A stretch of 64,000 nucleotides of DNA, from the NCBI RefSeq assembly GCF_016185115.1, contig NZ_JACPOF010000004.1, positions 427,979 through 491,978 on the forward strand. The letters run 5' to 3'. Position 1 is the stretch's first letter. Every line of letters starts with the position of its first letter. Source of the stretch: Polaromonas sp. (GTDB lineage Bacteria > Pseudomonadota > Gammaproteobacteria > Burkholderiales > Burkholderiaceae_C). A model generated the notes under the pieces. That model ran no database searches. It was not told the DNA's origin and worked only from the letters and a program-made list of their open reading frames with translations. The translations under genes and the position numbers were made by a program. Positions 25,228 through 31,960 of this stretch are shown piece by piece.

Positions 25228-26700
25228 ATGACATCCAGCGTAAAGCAGACACAGCAATTCATAGACGGACAGTTCACGCCGGGCACATCAGGCAAGACCT
25301 TTCCCAACATCAACCCCATCAACGGAAAGCTCAACAGCAATATCTGCGAGGCCTCCAAAGCCGACGTGAACGCGGCGGTGGCTGCTGCGAAGGCGGCACT
25401 GACAGGTCCGTGGGGCAAGATGCCTGTCGAGGCGCGGACCAACATGCTGCATGGCGTGGCCGCAGAAATCTCCCGCCGCTTCGACGACTTCCTGCAGGCT
25501 GAAATTGCCGACACCGGCAAGCCCACCAGCATTGCCTCGCATATCGACATTCCGCGCGGTGCAGCCAACTTCAAGGTCTTTGCCGATGTGGTGAAGAATG
25601 TGCCGACCGAAAGCTTTCACCTCGATACCCCTGATGGCCGCGGCGCACTCAACTACGGCGTGCGTGTGCCCAAGGGTGTGATCGGCGTCATCAGTCCGTG
25701 GAATTTGCCGCTGCTGCTGATGACCTGGAAAGTCGGCCCGGCGCTGGCCTGCGGCAACACCGTCGTCGTCAAACCATCTGAAGAAACACCCTCCACCGCC
25801 ACCCTGCTCGGCGAGGTCATGAACACCGTCGGGGTGCCGCCCGGCGTGTACAACGTCATCCACGGCTTTGGCCCGGACTCTGCCGGTGAGTGGCTGACCC
25901 AGAACCCCGATGTCAACGCCATAACCTTTACCGGCGAAACCCGTACCGGCGAAGCCATCATGAAGCAGGCTGCCAACGGTGTGCGCCCCGTGTCGTTCGA
26001 ACTGGGCGGCAAGAACGCCGGCGTTGTCTTTGCCGATGCGGATTTTGAAGCGGCCGTTGATGGCATCTCCCGCGCGGCCTTTGCCAACAGCGGCCAGGTC
26101 TGCCTGGGCACAGAGCGTGTGTTTGTGGAGCGCAGCATCTTCGACAGGTTTGCACAGGCGCTGAAGAAAAAAGCCGAAGGTTTTGTCTTTGGTGACCCCA
26201 TGAACCCGGCCACCACCATGGGCCCGCTCATCAGCAAGGAACACCGTGACAAGGTGCTGGGCTATTTTGCGGCCGCCAAAACCCAGGGCGCCACCATCAT
26301 CGCCGGCGGCGGCATACCCAGGGTAGCGGCTGAATATGAAGGCGGCCATTGGGTGCAGCCCACCATCTGGACCGGCCTGCCGCAGGATTCAAGCGTCATA
26401 CGCGAAGAAATCTTCGGCCCTTGCGTACACCTGGAGCCCTTCGACGCGGAGGAGCAGGCCGTCAACATGGCCAATGACACGCCTTACGGCCTGGCCACCA
26501 CCATCTGGACGACGGACCTGGCGCGCGCGCATCGCGTGGCGGGCAGGATCAACGTCGGCATCACCTGGATCAACTGCTGGTTTCTGCGCGATTTGCGCAC
26601 CTCATTTGGCGGCCAGGGCCTTTCCGGCATAGGCCGTGAAGGCGGAGTGCATTCGCTCGAGTTCTACACCGAGCTGCGCAACGTCTGCGTCAAACTGTAA
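25228..26700 (+). CDS. 2-hydroxymuconic semialdehyde dehydrogenase-type aldehyde dehydrogenase
   Basis: 490 residues from the ATG at 25228, which matches the start of XylG/DmpC relatives (QFIDGQFTPGTSGKTFPNINP). The catalytic motifs FELGGKNAGVVFADAD and NSGQVCLGTERVFVERSIFD hold the general base glutamate and the nucleophile cysteine. It oxidises the ring-fission semialdehyde to the dicarboxylate (4-oxalocrotonate branch). It is the first gene of the rightward operon, which continues with hydratase, decarboxylase and tautomerase. An aminomuconate semialdehyde role cannot be excluded. Confidence 0.92.
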   Translation: MTSSVKQTQQFIDGQFTPGTSGKTFPNINPINGKLNSNICEASKADVNAAVAAAKAALTGPWGKMPVEARTNMLHGVAAEISRRFDDFLQAEIADTGKPTSIASHIDIPRGAANFKVFADVVKNVPTESFHLDTPDGRGALNYGVRVPKGVIGVISPWNLPLLLMTWKVGPALACGNTVVVKPSEETPSTATLLGEVMNTVGVPPGVYNVIHGFGPDSAGEWLTQNPDVNAITFTGETRTGEAIMKQAANGVRPVSFELGGKNAGVVFADADFEAAVDGISRAAFANSGQVCLGTERVFVERSIFDRFAQALKKKAEGFVFGDPMNPATTMGPLISKEHRDKVLGYFAAAKTQGATIIAGGGIPRVAAEYEGGHWVQPTIWTGLPQDSSVIREEIFGPCVHLEPFDAEEQAVNMANDTPYGLATTIWTTDLARAHRVAGRINVGITWINCWFLRDLRTSFGGQGLSGIGREGGVHSLEFYTELRNVCVKL

Positions 26701-26718
26701 GAACGACACAAGGACAAC

Positions 26719-27507
26719 ATGGCACTGAACCACAAACTCTGCGACGAGCTCGGTGACGAGCTTTATGACGCCTGGCGGGGCAACCGCATGCTGGCGCCGC
26801 TGATTGAGCGCATTCCCGGCATCACGGTAGACGATGCCTACCGCATACAGCTGCGCACCATTGCGCGCCGCATCGAGGCGGGTGAGCGCCACGTCGGCAA
26901 AAAGGTCGGCCTGACGGCGGGTGTGGTGCAGCGCATCTTCGGTGTTGACCAGCCAGACTTCGGCCACCTGCTGTCCGGCATGAGTTACTCCGACGGCGCC
27001 ACCATCGACAGCAAAAAGTTCATCCAGCCCAAGGGCGAAGGCGAGCTCGGCTTCATCCTCAAGCGCGACCTCATGGGCCCGGGCATCACCAATGCTGACG
27101 TGATTGCCGCCACCGAATGTGTGGTGCCCTGTTTCGAGATCGTCGATTCGCGCATACAGGACTGGAAGATCAAGGTCCAGGACACCGTGGCCGACAACGG
27201 CTCATCTGCGGCATTTGTAGTTGGCGACAAAGCGGTCTCGCCGACCAAACTCGACCTCACCACGCTGGGCATGGTGCTTGAGAAAAACGGCGAAATCATC
27301 GGTACCGGTGCGGGCGCCGCCACGCTGGGCAACCCGGCCAATGCCGTGTCCTGGCTGGCGAATGCGCTTGGCGCTTACGGCATCGGCCTGAAGGCTGGCG
27401 AGCTGGTGTTGTCGGGTTCGCTCTCCATCATGTTCCCCATTGCGGCCGGTGACCACCTGCGCATGACCATCGGCAAGCTGGGTTCAGCCTCCTGCCGGTT
27501 CTCGTAG
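26719..27507 (+). CDS. 2-oxopent-4-enoate (2-hydroxypentadienoate) hydratase
   Basis: 262 residues of the DmpE/XylJ/MhpD family. The blocks GKKVGLTAGVVQRIFGVDQPDFGHL, then TNADVIAATECVVPCFEIVDSRIQDWKIK and VADNGSS match the hydratase branch closely; E and D metal ligands are in PKGEGELGF and CFEIVDS. It adds water to 2-hydroxypentadienoate, giving 4-hydroxy-2-oxovalerate for the aldolase at 18.5 kb. It lies 18 bases after the dehydrogenase gene. Confidence 0.94.
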   Translation: MALNHKLCDELGDELYDAWRGNRMLAPLIERIPGITVDDAYRIQLRTIARRIEAGERHVGKKVGLTAGVVQRIFGVDQPDFGHLLSGMSYSDGATIDSKKFIQPKGEGELGFILKRDLMGPGITNADVIAATECVVPCFEIVDSRIQDWKIKVQDTVADNGSSAAFVVGDKAVSPTKLDLTTLGMVLEKNGEIIGTGAGAATLGNPANAVSWLANALGAYGIGLKAGELVLSGSLSIMFPIAAGDHLRMTIGKLGSASCRFS

Positions 27508-27526
27508 ACCTCAGGAAAATATTCAT

Positions 27527-28315
27527 ATGTCTCTCGATCAAAAAACAATCCTCGCGCTGGCAGAGCGTCTTGAAAACGCCGAGCTGCAGCGCAGTGACAT
27601 CGTCAAGATCACCGACGACCACCCCGACATGGACTGGGAAGACGCCTACGCCATCCAGTACGCCATACGCAAGCGCAAGCTGGACCGCGGCAGCAAGCTG
27701 GTCGGCCTGAAGATGGGCCTGACCTCGTTTGCCAAGATCAAACAGATGGGCGTTGAAGAACCCATCTTCGGCTTTCTGGTCAGCGACTATGTCCGCCAGG
27801 ACGGCGGCGCCATCGAGTTCGACCAGCTGATCCATCCCAAGGTCGAGGCCGAGATTGCCTTTGTGCTGAAGTCTGCACTGTCAGGCCCGGGCTGTCATGT
27901 CGGCGACGTGCTGGCCGCCACCGATTTCATCGTGCCGGCCATCGAGGTGATCGACTCACGCTACCGCGACTTCAAGTTCGACCTGAAAAGCGTGGTGGCC
28001 GACAACTGCTCGTCAGCCCGTTTTGTGACCGGCGGCCATGCGCGCAAGCCCCAAGACCTGGACCTGCGCAACATGGGCATCGTGCTTGAGAAAAACGGCG
28101 AGGTCATCGCCACGGCGGCAGGCGCTGCGGTGCTGGGCCACCCGGCTGCCAGCGTCGCCATGCTGGCCAACATGCTGGGCAAGCGCGGTGAACACATTCC
28201 GGCCGGCACCTTTGTCATGACCGGCGGTGTGACCGAGGCTTACGCTGTGGCGCGTGGTGATTCGATCACCGCCCGCTTCCAGGACATCGGTTCCGTATCC
28301 ATGCGCTTTACCTGA
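27527..28315 (+). CDS. 4-oxalocrotonate decarboxylase
   Basis: 262 residues, a paralogue of the preceding hydratase but clearly of the DmpH/XylI branch. Diagnostic segments are VGLKMGLTSFAKIKQMGV, PKVEAEIAFVLK, PAIEVIDSRYRDFKFDL, VADNCSSARFVTGG and GEHIPAGTFVMTGGV. It decarboxylates the keto form of 4-oxalocrotonate and, in known systems, complexes with the hydratase so that the unstable dienol is passed on. Spacing is 19 bases from the hydratase gene. Confidence 0.95.
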   Translation: MSLDQKTILALAERLENAELQRSDIVKITDDHPDMDWEDAYAIQYAIRKRKLDRGSKLVGLKMGLTSFAKIKQMGVEEPIFGFLVSDYVRQDGGAIEFDQLIHPKVEAEIAFVLKSALSGPGCHVGDVLAATDFIVPAIEVIDSRYRDFKFDLKSVVADNCSSARFVTGGHARKPQDLDLRNMGIVLEKNGEVIATAAGAAVLGHPAASVAMLANMLGKRGEHIPAGTFVMTGGVTEAYAVARGDSITARFQDIGSVSMRFT

Positions 28316-28324
28316 GGAGCCGCC

Positions 28325-28516
28325 ATGCCATTTCTGCTGGTCAAGATCATGGAAGGCCGCCCGCCTGAAAAAATTGAAGCGCTGATTGAAGCGCTGACTG
28401 AAACCGCTGCGCGCACGCTGGATGCACCCAAAGAAACCGTGCGTGTGCTGGTCGAGGAAGTCCCGAAGACGCACTGGGGCATTGGCGGCAAGAGCGCCAG
28501 GGCGCTGGGGCGTTAA
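28325..28516 (+). CDS. 4-oxalocrotonate tautomerase
   Basis: 63 residues, the standard 4-OT size. After removal of Met the catalytic Pro1 is followed by FLLVKIMEGR with the conserved Arg11, and the mid-chain VRVLVEE keeps the Arg39 equivalent. The Phe50 position is tryptophan in HWGIGG, an uncommon but conservative change. It isomerises the enol to the keto form for decarboxylation. It lies 9 bases after the decarboxylase gene. Confidence 0.93.
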   Translation: MPFLLVKIMEGRPPEKIEALIEALTETAARTLDAPKETVRVLVEEVPKTHWGIGGKSARALGR

Positions 28517-28648
28517 CCGCAAGACACAGTCACAGCCCGGGAGGGGCTTGCGGTCACATATCCGGGGCATCTTGCCCGGGATTATTGCGACATGTCACAT
28601 CAGAAGAACCTGCGGGCAATGAACCCGCAGCACCCGGACATACCGGGT
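28517..28648 (+). other. Series of short hairpins in an operon spacer
   Basis: Immediately after the tautomerase stop: CCGCAAG/CTTGCGG (28517-28553), then TGCGGG/CCCGCA (28611-28629) and ACCCGG/CCGGGT (28632-28648). None has a T-tract, so they look more like RNA-processing or stability elements than terminators. The spacer separates the enzyme genes from the binding-protein gene. Confidence 0.45.
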
Positions 28649-28665
28649 GACACAGGAGACACAAG

Positions 28666-29799
28666 ATGAGAAAAAACATTGCCCACATGGTGGCGTGCGG
28701 AGCGCTGCTCGCCTCTTCCCTGCTTGCTGCCGCCCACAGCCTGGCGCAGGATCTGGTCGTCGGCCAGATTGGCTCGCTGACGGAGAAACCTGTGCCCGAG
28801 GTCGTCCAGCTGGGCGAAGGCATGAAAGCGCTGTTTGCCGCAGTCAACGAGCGTGGCGGCATCAACGGCAAACGCATTGATTTCTTCCAGCTTGACGATG
28901 CGCTCGACCCCGACCGCTTTGTCGCCCGGTTTGCCGAGGCCATGAAACGCAAGCCCATCGCCCTGCTCTCGCCTTATGGTTCGCCTGCCGTGCAGCGCAT
29001 GCTGAGCGACAAGCTGCTGGACAACGCCGATGTGGTCGTGCTCAACGCCGTGCCGGGTGCGGAGGCCTTCCGCAAGCCGGGCCACGCGAAGCTGTTTCAT
29101 GTGCGGGCCGGTGACGGGCAACAAATCCAGCGCATCACCCAGCACATCAAGACCCTGGGCATTGCACGGCTGGGCGTGTTGTATGTGGATGCACCCGGCG
29201 GATCGTCGGGCTATTCGGCGGTGGTCGATGCGGCCAGCCAGCTGGGCGGCCTGCAGGTCACGGGCGCCAAAGCGCCGCTAACGCCGGAAGGAATTGATGA
29301 GGCAGCCAGGTCGCTGCTGCAGGCCGGGGTACAAAGCACCCTGGTCATTGGCCCGCCGAAGTTCATGGCTACCGGCGTGGCCGCGATGCGCAAGGCCGGC
29401 GGCACACAAGCCATCTTCACCATGTCCTACCTGTCACCCGCCGAACTCGTGGCGCGGGCCGGTGGCAGCGCCAAGGGTGTCGGCGTAGCGCAGGCCTTTC
29501 CCAACCCCATGGGGGTGACCATGCCGCTGCAGCGTGAGTTCCAGGCCGCCATGCGCAAGGCCTTTCCCGACCTGAAGACCTACTCGGCGTTTCACATGGA
29601 AGGTTATATCTGCGCAAAACTGTTTGCCGAAGTCGCCAGAAAAATGAAGCGGCCTTCCGCAGCCGAATTTGCAAAAACACTTGCCAGCATGGGTGAAGTC
29701 AACCTGGGCGGTTTCCGGGTGGACTTCTCCGGCGGTTCTGCAGGCAGCCGCTTCGTCGACATTGCAGTCATGAGCGAGGACGGGCGCCTGCGCTACTGA
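28666..29799 (+). CDS. Periplasmic type I (LivK-like) ABC substrate-binding protein
   Basis: 377 residues. Residues 1 to about 26 are a signal peptide ending SLAQ, then DLVVGQIGSLTEKPVPEVVQLGEGMKALF begins the Leu/Ile/Val-binding fold, with the FVARFAEAMKRKPIALLSPYGS cleft segment. No permease or ATPase gene is adjacent. It lies within the catabolic operon, so it likely binds the aromatic growth substrate and works with a shared Liv-type permease, perhaps the one at 44-48 kb. That pairing is inference. Confidence 0.87.
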   Translation: MRKNIAHMVACGALLASSLLAAAHSLAQDLVVGQIGSLTEKPVPEVVQLGEGMKALFAAVNERGGINGKRIDFFQLDDALDPDRFVARFAEAMKRKPIALLSPYGSPAVQRMLSDKLLDNADVVVLNAVPGAEAFRKPGHAKLFHVRAGDGQQIQRITQHIKTLGIARLGVLYVDAPGGSSGYSAVVDAASQLGGLQVTGAKAPLTPEGIDEAARSLLQAGVQSTLVIGPPKFMATGVAAMRKAGGTQAIFTMSYLSPAELVARAGGSAKGVGVAQAFPNPMGVTMPLQREFQAAMRKAFPDLKTYSAFHMEGYICAKLFAEVARKMKRPSAAEFAKTLASMGEVNLGGFRVDFSGGSAGSRFVDIAVMSEDGRLRY

Positions 29800-29832
29800 G
29801 GTTTTCCAACACTGAACACAAGCGAGCAAAAC

Positions 29833-30375
29833 ATGTACTCATGGACAGACATCACCGGCGATGAGCCGCAGACCCTGGACGCCGCGCGCCTGCGCCGGAC
29901 CTTGGGTTCGTTTCCGACCGGCGTCTGCCTGGTCACCACGGTCTACGAGGGCAAACGTGAGGGCATGACCATCAACTCGTTTGCGTCCGTCTCGCTCTCG
30001 CCGCCGCTGGTGCTGTGGAGCATCCGCGACGATGCGCGCAGCGCTGACGCCTTCATCAGCGCGCCCAACTTCATCATCACCGTGCTGACAGACAAACAGC
30101 AGGAGCTGGCCATGCACTTCGCCAAACCCGCCGCCGACAAGTTCGAAAAATACGAAGACGAGTTTGCCAACGGCCTGGGCGGCTGCCCACGTTTGAGAGA
30201 CAGCGTGGCGAGCTTCGAATGCACGACTTACTCACGCTACCAGGAGGGTGACCACACCATTCTTGTGGGCCGGGTACAGGACTTTTCAGGCAGCGATGCC
30301 AACCCGCTGATGTTTCATGCCGGGCAGGTCGGGTCTGTGCAGGAAGTGGCTGCAAAGATCGCCAAACAGGCTTGA
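29833..30375 (+). CDS. NAD(P)H:flavin reductase (monooxygenase reductase component)
   Basis: 180 residues of the HpaC/ActVB flavin-reductase fold. LRRTLGSFPTGVCLVTTVYEGKREGMTINSF and SLSPPLVLWSI form the FMN/FAD pocket, and the GDHTILVGRVQDF motif is near the C-terminus. It would supply free reduced flavin to the oxygenase encoded at 15280, the only group D monooxygenase in the window. It is the last gene of the rightward operon; a repeat carrying a terminator-like hairpin follows 43 bases later. Confidence 0.9.
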   Translation: MYSWTDITGDEPQTLDAARLRRTLGSFPTGVCLVTTVYEGKREGMTINSFASVSLSPPLVLWSIRDDARSADAFISAPNFIITVLTDKQQELAMHFAKPAADKFEKYEDEFANGLGGCPRLRDSVASFECTTYSRYQEGDHTILVGRVQDFSGSDANPLMFHAGQVGSVQEVAAKIAKQA

Positions 30376-30418
30376 AGCCTGGGCCCTGGCGGGCCGTGGC
30401 AGCTTTCCAGGCAAGCTG

Positions 30419-30592
30419 ATTGCTATATTTTCAATAGCTGCTCACGCACGTATTTATTGGCCTGCAGCCGATTTGATGCCTGAAAATGGCACTTTCTAGG
30501 CGTTTTGAACGCCTTTTTCAGACCTGACAAGCGCCAAAACTGGCAAATGTTAACTTCCATATTAACGATGTTAAGTTATGTATTAACATTTG
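30419..30592 (+). repeat. 174-bp intergenic repeat, copy 1
   Basis: It starts ATTGCTATATTTTCAATAGC and ends TATTAACATTTG. Copy 2 at 31191 has the same length and about 88 percent identity by eye. Parts: a GC head with a GCTAT/ATAGC stem, a hairpin GGCGTT-TTG-AACGCC, and two adjacent 20-bp palindromes of form TGTTAA-N8-TTAACA (30548-30567 and 30569-30588, the first ending TTAACG). No coding capacity. Confidence 0.9.
30498..30518 (+). terminator. Terminator-like hairpin inside repeat copy 1
   Basis: AGGCGTT-TTG-AACGCCT followed by TTTT. It is in the right orientation to end the rightward catabolic operon, 120 bases after the flavin reductase stop codon. Confidence 0.6.
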
Positions 30593-30637
30593 ACTCAAAA
30601 CGATCTGTTTTGGTCTTTGCCCGCTCAAACGGCCCGG

Positions 30638-31045
30638 CTAGCGTCGAAGGGACTGAGCTGGCAACCAAGTCTTGTCGGCAGGACGTTTAATCTGGAGTTC
30701 ACGCCAAGCGTTCGTCATTTTTCCGCCACGCATGGCGTTCGAGAGTTGCGCAAACGACGCGTAAATTTCACCGTTCCAAACAATGCTCTCATTCTCGATA
30801 GTCGCAATCTTCACCTCGCTGAAATACGTGGTGCGTATCTGAGTTTTTTCGGGCAAAAACAAGGCTTCCCAGTACACCCCGCCGGGCAGTTGCTCTATAC
30901 CCAAGCTCTCCTTGTTCCTGTCCAAGAAATCAGCCATCACGTCCTCAATTAACCCGCTGATCCCGTGCGGGTGTATTCTGAGCAATGTCGTAACAAGAGA
31001 GGTAGGGAGTGGGATCGCTACGAATGCATTGAGATCAGTAGACAT
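30638..31045 (-). CDS. Putative ribbon-helix-helix plus RAMA-like DNA-binding protein
   Basis: 135 residues from the ATG at 31045, chosen for its AAGGA ribosome site; a GTA-proximal upstream start would lie inside the palindrome. Residues about 6-45 (strand AFVAIPLP, helix SLVTTLLRI, helix ISGLIEDVMADFLDRN) look like a ribbon-helix-helix unit. Residues about 58-135 (EALFLPEKTQIRTTYF, VWNGEIYASFAQLSNAM, TNAWRELQIKRP) resemble the RAMA domain found with restriction and methylase proteins. Both domain calls are my reading of the pattern, not a search. The gene is more AT-rich than its neighbours and is flanked by direct repeats. Confidence 0.6.
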   Translation of the reverse strand: MSTDLNAFVAIPLPTSLVTTLLRIHPHGISGLIEDVMADFLDRNKESLGIEQLPGGVYWEALFLPEKTQIRTTYFSEVKIATIENESIVWNGEIYASFAQLSNAMRGGKMTNAWRELQIKRPADKTWLPAQSLRR

Positions 31046-31064
31046 ATAAGTTTCCTTTTTGATT

Positions 31065-31096
31065 ACTGTAAAAGTATTGTACACAACTTTTACAGT
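31065..31096 (-). promoter_or_regulatory. Perfect 11-bp inverted repeat over the promoter of the small gene
   Basis: ACTGTAAAAGT (31065-31075) and ACTTTTACAGT (31086-31096) are exact reverse complements with a 10-base spacer. On the minus strand the spacer contains TACAAT, a good -10 box, and the site ends 20 bases before the start codon. This is the layout of an autoregulatory operator. Confidence 0.7.
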
Positions 31097-31190
31097 TAAT
31101 TAAATGGGGCTGTTGGATGCTCAATTTCCTAGCGCTAACGCGAGGTGACCCGATTCACGGTAAGGCAGCGTGAGACGGTTACCCGGCTTT

Positions 31191-31364
31191 ATTGCTACAT
31201 TTGTTATAGCTGCTCACGTCGTATTTATTGGCCTGCAGCCGATCTGATGCCTGAAAATGGCACTTTTTCGGCGTTTTGAACGCCTTCTTCAGACCTGACA
31301 AGCGCCACAAGTGGCAAATGTTAACTTCCATATTAACAATGTTAAGTTGGGTATTAACATTTGG
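31191..31364 (+). repeat. 174-bp intergenic repeat, copy 2
   Basis: Same orientation and length as copy 1, 772 bases away. It carries the GCTA/TAGC head stem, the GGCGTT-TTG-AACGCC hairpin (31270-31284) and two TGTTAA-N8-TTAACA palindromes at 31319-31338 and 31340-31359. It ends 32 bases from the end of the ogt gene. Confidence 0.9.
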
Positions 31365-31395
31365 CGGGCGACCTGCTGCGGGCTCACACAGCCGC

Positions 31396-31947
31396 TCAGC
31401 CGTCAAGGAGCCCGGCCTGCGGCCCAAAACGCGCTTTCTCTATCTCCAGCATCCTGAGCTTGGTCGACACGCCGCCGCCCGCAGAGAACCCGCCAGACCC
31501 GTTCGCCGCAGCCAGCACCCGGTGGCAGGGCACGATGGGCGCAAACGGGTTGTGTCCCAGCGCCTGGCCTACCGCGCGTGAGGCGCCGGGCTCACCCAGC
31601 CTGGCCGCCACTTCGCCATAGGTCAGCGTGCGGCCTGGCGGAATTGCCCTGGTAACCTCGTACACCTTGCGGTTGAAGGGCGGCAGACCCGTCATGTCCA
31701 GCGCCACATCGGCCATGTCATCGTGTTTTCCTTCGAGCAAGGCGACCACGCGGGTCATGATGGACTGCACCGCAGGCGGCGGCTCCTGCTCGGCCACGCC
31801 CTGAAACCGGCTCTGCATGCGTGTGCGGGTGGCCTGCTGGCTGTCTTCAGGCAAAAAGACGCCCGCCAGAGCGGCATCGCCCGCATTCCATGCGATGCCG
31901 CAAAAACCGATGGCGGTTTCAAACAGCGCAAAACCGGCGGCTGGCAT
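31396..31947 (-). CDS. ogt: Methylated-DNA-[protein]-cysteine S-methyltransferase
   Basis: 183 residues from the ATG at 31947; the open frame extends upstream into the SDR gene but that part is only overlap. The C-terminal domain has the YGEVAARLGEPGASRAVGQALGHNP helix-turn-helix and the active-site PCHRV cysteine followed by GSGGFSAGG, the full O6-alkylguanine transferase signature. It repairs O6-methylguanine by suicide methyl transfer. Its ribonuclease-H-like N-domain is complete. The symbol ogt is by family; ada-type regulation is not indicated. Confidence 0.93.
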   Translation of the reverse strand: MPAAGFALFETAIGFCGIAWNAGDAALAGVFLPEDSQQATRTRMQSRFQGVAEQEPPPAVQSIMTRVVALLEGKHDDMADVALDMTGLPPFNRKVYEVTRAIPPGRTLTYGEVAARLGEPGASRAVGQALGHNPFAPIVPCHRVLAAANGSGGFSAGGGVSTKLRMLEIEKARFGPQAGLLDG

Positions 31948-31960
31948 GGCTACTTCAGGC

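Larger units (their letters stand above)
31046..31395. other. 350-base region: operator, spacer and repeat copy 2
   Basis: It contains the palindromic operator and -10 box of the leftward small gene (31065-31096), a plain stretch to 31190, and the second 174-bp repeat. No gene is seen. Confidence 0.6.

Noticed and set aside
30548..30588. Tandem units that might be read as a CRISPR fragment
   Set aside because: Only two units of 20 bases with a 1-base gap, no spacers and no cas genes.
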